From assembly GCA_003640385.1 (NCBI GenBank), contig RCAB01000033.1:62001-126000 (forward strand): DNA of 64,000 nt, read 5' to 3'. This stretch comes from Setaria digitata. Its lineage: Eukaryota; Nematoda; Chromadorea; Rhabditida; Setariidae. Each line of letters starts with the position of its first letter. The first letter of the stretch is position 1. Of this stretch, positions 40,401 through 52,400 are shown one piece after another. Below the pieces are notes generated by a model. The model saw only the letters and a list, made by a program, of their open reading frames with translations, searched no databases and had not been told where the DNA came from. A program made the position numbers and the translations under genes.

Positions 40401-43400
40401 AAAAAATATATCAAAGTTTCTAGAATGAGAAAAATTTCTGCATTCCTTATTTCCGGTTACGCATAACTAGAAATGATAAAAACATACACGCCACCCAATC
40501 ATGTTCCAAAAGCTGGCCAGAGTTCCAAATGAAGACTTACCAGATATCCTTTGAGAAACATCCGGCTGAACTGACCCAGCTGCTTCCATCGTAGTATCAA
40601 CTTTAGCGGAAACATCTTCATCTAAATATTTATATTTGTTATTTATTGCTAAAATATCGTTAAGTGCTAAACGAAAACACAAAAGATTCTGCATGCCTCT
40701 CGCATTCACAGATACTTCATTCATAACTGACAACGTAAATGGTGTCAAACTTCTATAACCTCCAATGCCGTGGAAGACAAATATAACAAAATACAGACCT
40801 GGAAATTGAGCATGAAAACCCAAAGACGCTCTGGTATCAGTTGAATAAAACACTGCACTAGCAGCAGTAGATACATCATTTGTTGTTGCTTCATGATGTT
40901 CACTACTTTCCTCAGCTGTAATTCAAGAGAGAGAAAAAGGAACGGAATGAATCCGTACATTCGTACTCCATATACAGACGTTAAATTAGGTAACATGGGA
41001 ACTTATTGATCCATACATTTCATCAAGGCTTAATGGCATAATAAAGACCAAAACCTCAAAAAAAAAAAAAAAAAAATGGCTAGTATGCGAAACGAAAATT
41101 CTAATGACAAATACGATCAGTACTTATGATTCTTCGTCCACCATTGAATGTTTGTAGCATCACTGGTACCAATGAGATTTTCACAGACTCCATGGGAAAT
41201 GTATTTCCCTGTATACTCGAAAGATCCCTTTGTTTCCACGTTTCGTCTCTCAGTTTGCTTTCAGTTGACTCAGCATCTACGAAGGCAAAAACGAAACAGT
41301 TTTCCAAAATATTGCAGTGGAAAAAAAAAAAGAAACTTTTGCTTAAATTAAAAGAAATATTTACCGGCAATCGGTGTAACAGCAACGGCACGATCACTAA
41401 TTTCACTGCTCATATTAGGGCTTCCATGAACAACTTCCTGCGTCAATGCTGCGAGAGATTCGTCTACTATTCGTCCATGCTCCTCATCGATTAAGTACTG
41501 TTGGGCAGACTCACGTAATGCTATAATAATTTTCCTAATTTTTTTCGTGCTTCTGATTTCCATACGCATATCTTATAAAAATTTGGAGCACTCACTGGTC
41601 ATTTTATATATTTGTACAAATAGAGAAGAAGAAGAAGAAGTACAACTTGATCTATTTTTCTGTTCATTTTACCTTGCAAGTAAACAAATATGACTAGTTA
41701 CGACAGTATGAAAAATAGATGAAATGGAGAGCTGTTTGACAAAGAACTACCCTTATCACTTTCATCGCTTATCACAGTTGGACTTCCTCCAGCAAGTGCA
41801 AAGCGACGTAAACTGTTAAGTCGCGACGGATCGGTGGCTAAATCTTGCAAAATACTCCGCACCAAGTCATCGTCATCAGACACGAACATTTGATCAGTTT
41901 TTGCTGCAGTCCCTGATTGCTGAAGCTGTCGTAAAACAACCAGATTCGGAGCACTGATACTCAAACTAAAAAAAATAACAGATATTAGAACAACAGCAGC
42001 ACACTGAATAAGACCTCAACTTATACATGTTCTTTCAGCAGAAACCACAAGCACTAAGAAGCGAGAGAACCAGCCTAAGTTTCTATCAATTAAACGAACT
42101 AAAACAACGTAGCTGTTTATCTCCCGCCGTTTACCCTCATTTCAGTTACAGAGGCGCATAAAAACACAGTACAGCAATTTACTTGGCCAAATTTCGTGCA
42201 TTCGCCTCTTCAACAGATGAAATATCACTGCCTCTTAACGGAGCTAGATCATTTTGTACATTTTGCATAGTAGAATTAATCGATTCTTGCAGATTTGGAC
42301 ATGTATTGAGCTGCTTGTTTTCTTGCATTTCTCCAAAAGTGTCACGATCTTGATCAAGTAGCACAGGTTGAGAACCACCAACATATGTGCTTCAAATCTT
42401 TAATTCAGTAAAAGGCAAAGCGAGGTATGTTTGGCGTAGAGCATGAAAAAAAACATAAAAAAAAAAACATAGTCGATATACTCTTCCCGTCAAGACGAGA
42501 AGAGTATATCGATTATGTTTTTTTTTATATCGCACTTTAAGCACACCTCGCAGATAGAGAAATATTGACATCAGGCGTCTGCTCGACAATTGTAACTGCA
42601 CCGTCAAAACTTTCAAAGCTGGTATCCAAGCCAACATAGTTATTTGTGCAAAAACTTTCCTGATCAATATCGACAGCTGTTGAGGAGCCTAAAATCACGA
42701 AAGAAATAAAGGTATATAGTATATATATAATAAACTATGTATATATACAAATATGTATATATATAGTGAAAAAATATTGTATTACAATTAAATTTCTAGT
42801 TGCCACATTAGTAAGGATACACAGTAGAACGAAAATGAAGCTTAACAGGCAGCTGCTAGAATATATAAGGACAATACAACCTCACAATTTAAAAGCAATT
42901 CCGAATTGTACGAGTTCATTTCTCACCGCTAATATCAAAGAATAATCATTCCCGCCTTTCCATCAGAGCAACATTCTTTAGAAGAAGCAGGAAAGGGATC
43001 TAAAACTATGGAGCAACTAAAATGATGCATATGGCAAGTAGTGGGAACAAACTGTTATATGTTGTGCGGTGAATGCAAAATACTGTTGGATAGTTCAGAC
43101 ACAGGTTCAACCAAAATACAATTAATCCAATAAAAATAAGTAAAACTACCAATCGTAAGTGGTTTCTCATTTGTAGGCGTGTCATCTGAGACGACTTCTG
43201 GAATGTGATCATCGAATATTTTTGAACGTGCCAACAAATTTTCTAAGGATGGCGTCTGGTGCTGTAAAGACTCCGCACTTGCGGCTTGATTCGTTGATGC
43301 TACCGATGCTCGCTTCTCTGCCTCGGATCCCTTAAACTCAGTAAAATCAAACTAATGAATTTTCAAATTACGAAAGAAATGCAGTGCAAAGTCAATACAA

Positions 43401-46400
43401 AATGTACGCATAGATAGAAGAGTAGCTACAAGCAATAAATATTAATCACGAAAGCACTGCTAATAAACAAACCAAACTTTTACATCAAATAAGTTAGTAG
43501 TTGACATCGATTTCTGCGCAATAGTTGAAGACACCTGATTTGTAGTGATAATTTTAGCATCAGAAACACCTGGGAATATAAAGATTTCAATTTAAATTAT
43601 TAGGACAAGAGCAATGTTTAAAAATCTGAGGTTCTAAACATGATGTATTTTGAATGATGGAAAAGTTCCCATAAGAGACTGGAACCTACTTTCAGTTTCT
43701 TTATCTGCATTAATTTCTCCTTTTTGTGAAATAGAACCCTCCAGACCACTAACGCAGTCTTTCGTATAATGTTCCTGTGAACCACAATGAAGACACGAGT
43801 CAGTTATATTTCGATCAAAACCTCAAAACGAAGTCAAGTAGTAGCGACCCTATATTTATACTTAATGTTTTCATATTAGATGAATCAAGATGTGGAAAGT
43901 TATTTTTTGAAGTTTTATCAAGTCGTACAGTGCTATACATTGCTTTCTTAAATATTGAGTGCCAATTCAAAAAATGACTCAAGGCAAGAAAAAAAGGTCG
44001 AAAATCAGTCTAATAAAGGACGAAATAAAACAAACCACTTATTTCAGCAATGTTACGCGAACTGACGCTTTGATGGTAGCGTGAAAAAGGCGCACCACCC
44101 GGTTTTGGTTTTCGTAATGTTCCTGTAGGACTATAATCCATAAATCCACGTGGCACTGGAGGAAGTTGTCTTCTGAAAAGAATAAAAATTCTCACCTAAT
44201 GAAATTTCAAAGAAAAAAAGATTTATAAAATGTAACGAATTTAGTATTCGGAATAATTTTCTTTGCATGAGAAATGTTGGAAGAAAAACTTCCTTACACG
44301 AATCCTGGAGGTACCTGACCGCTGCAGGTGGGAGATAAAGCTACTGCAGTATGACCTTCGCGCCGTGAGCCAATTACTCGAAAGCCTCTACGTAAACTCT
44401 GAAAAATTTCCTTCAGAGAGTGCATCTAAGCAATTAAATAAAAGCAATTCAGTAAAAATAAAATACTACATTTACCGGTGTCCATTCAACAGATTTCAGC
44501 TCAATATCATATTTTCCGTCGGCGCCAAAGCGATACGAATTTGATGTACAGTCATCCCACTGAACATCAACCCAACCTAAAAATACCCCTCTTCATTTTA
44601 AAATGATGCAACCGATCAAAACTAAAACAAGATCTTACCGTTATCAATGAGGGAAATTACTGTGCCTTCCATATTACTTCCCTGGTCATCCCATTTCCAA
44701 TCTGGGCCTCGAACTACCCGGCTGCCTACCGGACAAGTCATTGCATCAGGTATGTTGGCTATGCGGACTCCTCGTCCTGCCACATTTGATGCCAGTAAAC
44801 GAGAACCACGACGATATCGGAATGTTCTAAAATTTCTTGGAAATAATTTAAAAAAAAAAGAACGAAAATGGCATTTAAATGAATGTAACCGAAGAGGAAT
44901 GAAAGACTTCTTGAGAAAATAATTTAACAATTTATAAAGTTTTTGAAGCCATAAAGAAAGGCTATACAAACATTCACAAAAAAAAAAAGTTAATTCAAGT
45001 TGCAATTTATCTAACCTGTTCTTCACTGCATTTGTAGCGGTGAGCATCATATCAGACCCGATAAAGCCACTCACAACTTTATTATTTGTCTGGCCACCGG
45101 GTAAATGTACAACATTAGTATCATTAACGGAGGTTGCTAAACATGCATCACTGCTAACTGACGACAGTGGTTCACCGGTGATGCTATCTTTCACCGATAC
45201 CTCCTTACTATTAACAGAGCATTTCTTGGTTCGTTTGTTGCTCATGCTTGGATTTTCCTCTAGCATTTTAAAATCATCTACCTGAAGGAAACACGACAAG
45301 TAATAAAAACGCTTAAAATGATACACACTATTCAATGTACAGAAGAGTTATCATGGACCATGGAAATTAAGTACGGAGAAGTTATTTCCTCTATGAAAGG
45401 CTACTGCCATACATCTCCAAATAAATACATTATGCCTCTAATCGACAAAAAGATTCGTTTTTAATGTCTTCAGAGATCCAGTACTTCGGAAATGCAACAT
45501 AAATCTCAAGTAAATAATGGTAAATGTGGAGGAAAAGAGAGTATGTAAGCCAAAAAAAAACCATGCAACACTTTCAACAGCAACGTCTACATCGACGAAC
45601 GAGAAGAAGGAAAACATTTGAAACTTGAAGACTTACCACGACGTCAACAATATCACCATATATTTCAAAACCCGATAGCGACAAGTAATGATTCTGATTA
45701 CTAGCATTCTTGCCATTTTGTGCAATGCGAATATATCGATAAGGACCTAAAAAAAAAATTCGGAACTTTTTGTTTAACAAGTATGAATCTTTGTTACCTC
45801 TGAGACGTGATAAAAATGAATGTTAGAAAACAAAAAAGCAACTAATCTCTTATATACATATCAACATACCTTTCCCCTCTGAACAAACAACTGGCCACGT
45901 TGCTGTGGAACCTGGATAATTCAAGGAGGTGTCGTTCTCGTGCACCACAAGCACGTCCCATGTTCGGCCATTCTGAGAACCCTGTAAAAAAGAAAAATGT
46001 ATACACTTCTCGCTTGCTAATAAAAAGGAACACTTTAATATGAAGACATGATCTAGAACTTCTGCCAATCAATTATTCAACTGCAGTAGTTTGATAAGAA
46101 CTAATATTCTGACACAAACCTGCAAAAGCCAATTACGAAGAGCTGACCGTCCGTAGCCACGAGCATGGCGAAGAGTATAGGTACTTGGATAAAAATAAAC
46201 ACCGAGATCAATAGTAAAGTGAGCATTTCTGCAAACAGGAAGATTGGAATGTTAAGCTTCCGGTCAAAAAACACTGAAATATAAGTTTTTTTTGTCCTCC
46301 TCTTAAAAAACTTACTTATCATCAGATGTATGACAATTGAGAGCATCGCGACTTAAAATGTCTTCGTGTTGACCGTACGGCAAACGTTCTCCATCTGAAC

Positions 46401-49400
46401 TTGTAACAAAAACAACGTTTACGCTTGCTGGATTTGTCCACTCAGCTACCGTCCTACCATTTGTTCCCAACCAATATATTATACCTAAAATGATTTTTAG
46501 TAAAAAAAAACTCTTACTTGCCTAATTAAAAAAATATTTCTTTTTTTTTTCTGAAAAAAAAGCTCTGCGAAAATACAAAATGGTTACTGCTGATCACTGT
46601 GCATGCTTCGTGAAACATTAACATCTCACAGTGAAGCTAGTAATAACCAAAAGAATGACTAGCTTATGATGGAACGGTATAATGCAGTCATTGCGAGACA
46701 AACATATGTAGTTTGCCAAAGAAACTCCTTCACAAAGTTTCTGGTCAACTGAAGTAAGATATTCTAAATGCCAAATATAAATCTGGTTCTTAATTCCAAT
46801 AGCAGTGACACAACTGTATCGATTTCTCGAAAAAGATATAAGAAGTGTAACTATTGGAGAACCTCTATCGTCGAAATCACTAGCGTAAGTGAATGAAATT
46901 TTTGTCCCGCGTTTTTTTGCTTCTTTTATCTCCTCCACAAAATGAAAAGTTTCACGCGCTCGATCATACCACTGTTTAGCAACCATGCGTAAAATATAAC
47001 ACTTCAACTGCTTCACTGTACTTAATGGTTCCACTTTCATTGATCTACCTGATCTGAAAATTAATAAATCTAAATAGTTAAACTAACTCGACAGGCAATG
47101 GTTACATCTGCTATATGATGTATGGAAGGGTTTCCGACCGGCTGAAAGAGTAAGAAGGCCCTTTCTAAAAGTAATCAGTCTTAGCTCGGCGCTGAGCCAT
47201 ATGGCTTTCACAATAATTTCCTCGAGCTTTATTTTGATCATAATTCCAAGTTGACGCACTTATACTCAAATAATAGTAAAAAAAATTACCGATCCAACAA
47301 TTGTATCTGGGCCAGTGTGTTTGGATTAAACTGTTCCAATTTTAGTTTGATGCGACGATTAAGTAATTGTAAACCAAACGACGAACCACCAGGGGTGTCA
47401 TATAGGTATTGCGGAAATTTCTCTACTGCATCTAGAACCGATACCATTTTACATACAAGGGCAGATAATGAGTGCTGATCCGTGAAAACCTAGAAAGAAG
47501 CCTTTAATAAGAAAAAGACGATTGACTGAACCTACAATAAACCGGTTAATAAACAAAAGGCAAAAGCATATAAAAATCAACAAGTCATAAAACATTGTAA
47601 TAATCAAAGAAGGAATACATAAATTTGCTAACCCTCCTAAAAATGACTGCCATTTCACAGTCAGTGTCTTTTTGTATAGAATGTAGAAACGCCAAAAGAG
47701 CGTCAACAATTCCAGATATTGATAATTCGAAAGTTGACAGCAGACGATCGTTAACAACCGAAGAATGCATACATTTCAAAGCTATCTCTAGTTCCAAAAG
47801 CATATAATCTGGTAAACAGTCATTTTTTCGCTGACAAATATCCTTAAATGGGCGATTCGATGGAACATTCAACGTTTCTTTTCATGCACTTTTCGTATGT
47901 TACAGAAAAGTATTTTGAACTGCACGAGCAAAAGCAGTTTCCCAAAACTTTAAACGGTTTAGTTTTTAACTTTTTTTTCTGCTTGTTATTCCTTGTCCAC
48001 TAATATTAGCTCCTAGTAGTCCCATTTTTCTAATTTATGTCCACATCACTAGTACAAACCTTAACTGTAGATGATGCTTTCTGCAATTCAAGCAAAGCAT
48101 CTCGCGGCTTTGATTGAGCTTCTTTCAAATAATTATCCCAAATTTCTTTAGCCATTTCCCGCAGTTTCGCTTTTTGAGTCTCAGCTCGGAAGCGCAAACG
48201 TCGTCCTCCACCTCGTGCAGCCCAACCAGTAACGAAGTCCAGACCTAGAAATGCAGTGCATTAATAGCAAATAAGGAACAAATTTACTTTTTGGACGAGT
48301 GATCCTTCCGATAAATAAGAAATACAATGCTTGTGATGGGATTTTATAAAAGACACCTCAATAGTTCAAAAAGTACAAAAAAACCGGAAAAGAAGAAAAA
48401 AAAGATGAACCCAGCGTCCTCTCCGCCTGGAAACAATGCTTCGTTTGACGATTTGACTCGAAAATAAAACCTGGCAAATCTTCCACAATGATCAAACGTT
48501 GCTGATTCCCATCACGATTCGTTACAGTTAATTCATTAGCTTTGGGAGAAGCCAAAATCCAACTACCAATTTCAATCTAAATGTTTAACAATGTGAAGAT
48601 AATAAAAATATTAAATCAACGTTAGCTGAGATTGTATAATTTTAACACCCCACAGAACCTCCCTATAAGTATTCATGGTATTCCCGCATTTTGTGTGAAA
48701 TGATTAGGATGAAAGCATGTACCGTCTTATTAACATCTGGTGCACTAAACACCGAATAGAGCAAGCTGCCAGGTGGCACAGCATTCCGAGCTTTAGTGAG
48801 CTTATCCAAAAATTCTCCACGTGTCTCAGCGTTGTCAGAACCAGCCTCTGGGCTCCCACTGCTAGAAGTTTGTGATCAAACAAAAATTGGAAAATAAATG
48901 ACAATATGGAAAGATCTCGAAACAAAATACCTATACATGGTACTAAGCTGACCATCTAACATGAATCGGAACCAGCCATTACTACCATCACTGAAAACAA
49001 AAGTGATAAGCTCACCAGAGAAATGAATCTAGAAGATTAATGTCAAGATTTAATAAATTATGTGCACAAGAAACTGTTGTTGCCTTAACAAACGAGTAGG
49101 GAAAAAAAGAAACCTGAACTCTACTGCTACAGCATCACACCAAATGAAGAAGGAATCCCGACTCTTTATAATCCTCCAGTCTTTCCATCTGTAACTCTTG
49201 CCCTGTACAATTTCCCATTGGTCAACTACTGCTGACGAAAGATCAATACCGATATTATATCTGCTAGTCACTATAAAAATAACTGTGCATAACTTGCAAG
49301 ATTTGTCCAGAAAAATGGCGAAAATTATCCAAAATACTCATTAAACGATATCCTTACACGCAACGAAAAGAACCTAAAGCATATATGTGACAGAATAGTC

Positions 49401-52400
49401 ACAAAACAATGTATTTCAGTGGCAAGTTTTCGATGGAAGCACCATTCAATTTACAAACTGCTCTCTAATTAATTATGCATCAAAAATTAAGACGGAAGAT
49501 GGCAACCAACCCGGTGTGACAGAACCAGTCTCTGACGTTTCCACAACTGGAGAAGGAGTCACAGCATTTGTGCCTGCGGATAGCATTACTTTCGTGTTGT
49601 GTGATTCATCATCCTGAAAACAAATTGTATTATGATTGGATGAGTTAGAAAGTGTTTGATTAGAAAATAAGTGACAAAGTCGGAAGTGCAGTTATCATAA
49701 AATAATACAAAACCGGATTTGATAATGGGTTTTCCACAAATATTCAAATAGCATAAACAGAAACACTGGCCAACATGTAGTCCTTCTTCCTGCTATTTGA
49801 AGATATAACCATTGAATTTTCATCAGCGCAGTTCTTTGGCGGATTCGCTCGCTGATGCTGTCTACTCTTCGTACCAGAGCTTTCATCTGCAATTATTGTT
49901 TGCAACCAACCGACAATTCTATAGCAAAGATAAGCACTGTCAAATATAAATATGAACTGAAGTCCTCTAAACCTTGTGAAATCTCATCCGCTTCCATGCT
50001 ACGACCACTCTCATCAATGACCATTGTTGTCACAACCGTACTTTTACTTGGTGTAACTGGTTGATTAGCAATAGCTTCAACCTTTTCAAAAATCCCAACT
50101 CGCACTAATTGCTCTAGCCAGAAGTCCGCATTTTTTATGAACAATGATTTGATAATCTGAAAGAATCAGCTGTAAATCAGTGTATTCATACTTACAGTAT
50201 GCAAACTGCTTTCAACTGAGCATCCGTACTTCTTGAGAGTCTGCACATCTTGCTTAATATATTTGTAACTAGAAACATTTTTTCGATGGCGTCGAATAAT
50301 AATAATATATACATGTCTATAACAACGTATTTAACTTGATACTTCTAACGGAAAAATAAATGACCTAATTCAAGAAATATTACAGTTTCTTTATCAGTTA
50401 GGGATATTTATTCGAACTGTGTGCATAGGCACGTACCTGCAACACACTTTCATGTGATTCTATGTCGTCCTCATTTTCTAAACCCATCATCAAAACGCTG
50501 ACAAGATTTTCCGCAAGTCGCTGTCCACGAAAAAAACAGATGTCAGTGGAAGCATCGACTCCTTCATTGTCATTCGCAACCATCGACTCCAGTGACTCAG
50601 GTAACATATGATGAATTGCTTTACGAAGTAGTGATAAACTGGATCGATGTATGCTAGCACCAAGTGAACGCTAGAAACTTGTATTTTCAGTAACAGTGTA
50701 AAATGTCTTGCATAAGTTGCCTATTATAATAATTATGTGCTAAGAAGAATTATAATAATTCATTGCTTCAAACACAATTTTATTTATTATATTGAAAACA
50801 CTACAATAAAAACCAAACATGATATCTTATTTCACCTCATCGCAAAACAAACATTATTAATGGTTTTGACCGAAGAGTAGTACAGCTGTACTTCACATTT
50901 GAAGCATATTTTGGTGCAAAGAATTTTTCTTTCTTTTTTTTCTTTGTTTATAAGCGACAGTGACCAAGCAGAAACAGTGTATTTAATACAGATAAACAGC
51001 TTAATCTCAGAAAATTTATTCAACTTATTCATGAACGAAGCTACCTGATAAACATCGCAGAGAACTGGTAAAAGTTGCTCCAATAACTGACGTACGATCG
51101 CTGGATCGATTTTTTCACTACCTGTTTCTTTTGCAACATCAGCTTTTTCTTTGACTATTTTTTCTAAACCAGAAATTTGAAACTTGAATTCCAGAACTTG
51201 ATAACTGATTGGTAGGTGTTATGTTGTAGATGGAGACATGAGTTAGTTTATTATATTCCAAGATAAACGATATTTTAGCGCTACGTAGCAAAACTCAGAT
51301 TCGAATGGGTTAACACAGCCAGGTACAAAACATCAATTTCGAACTTAACCAAAGAGATGCAACTACTTAGTTTCTTCTACAGAAATTCTTTTAAGAATTT
51401 GTGGCTAGCGAGTAATTTTATCTTACCTTCATCACTCTTTTGCATGTACGCACTAGGACTTTCAAGAATGCTTGCCACTAACTGATGCTCCTCTTCACTT
51501 CTTTCATGTGCTTTATCCAATGCTGTTTTACCTTCCTCATCGCGCAAATCCGGATTGGCTCCATATTTCAATAGAATCTTCACAATCTAAAGGATAATGA
51601 ACTACAAGGGCTCTTTATAAATCATGAAAAACTTCAGCAAAATGATCTAAAAACTTACATCTGATCTACCAAAACATGCAGCGTAGTGTAACGATGAGGA
51701 CCGCTGACCTTTGTTTACATCAGCACCTTTGTCACATAAATATGTTACCATTTCAACAGTACCAAATGCAGAAGACCAATTAAGCAAAGTTTGTCCGACA
51801 TCATCTGTGAAATTTGCATCAACCTGTAACAATCAAAGAGGCTTCTGGGAAAGTGATTTTATAAACCACGATTCAATCAGTAAATATTACATAAAATGGA
51901 CACTAGTACCAGTGTAAAATGCTTAGCTCTTACTTAGATTAACAAGCAGTAAAAGCATAACTATCTTGGAATCAATCACATGTTCATTGGAGATAAAATT
52001 TGATAAATTTCACACATAAATTATTAGTGGCTAATAGTTACCGTCTATTAATGATGACTACATAAAGTATTCTCAACATCCAATTTTTGGTTTCTTTTTA
52101 TACAAAAAAAAAAAAAAATGTACTTTTATTCACTTTCTTTTCTAATTAACATTTCTAGCCATGTAACACATACAGCAAAGTGAAAATTAAAAAAAAAAGT
52201 TCACTTGTCCTGACTCAACAGCGTCGATTAAAGCATCTGTATCACGTTGTCGAATTGCGTCAATGAGATGTCTGTGAGAACGATCGAATGAATTGGGACC
52301 TGGAAACAAAATTTGATTTTCAGAATTTGAAAACGACAGAACACCACCACACGGAAGAATATGCAAATGAGAAACCTGCTTCGTTACGACTAGCTACAGC

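Noticed and set aside
44622..45335. A single 237-codon minus-strand ORF as one protein
   Set aside because: It reads through a HECTD1 intron (44827-45015); both ends are separate HECTD1 exons with good splice sites.
47831..47872. Extending HECTD1 exon 47633-47830 upstream to the codons reading [13 protein letters not shown]
   Set aside because: The only acceptor there gives the wrong phase for the preceding exon; ATATTTGTCAG ending before 47,830 keeps phase 0.
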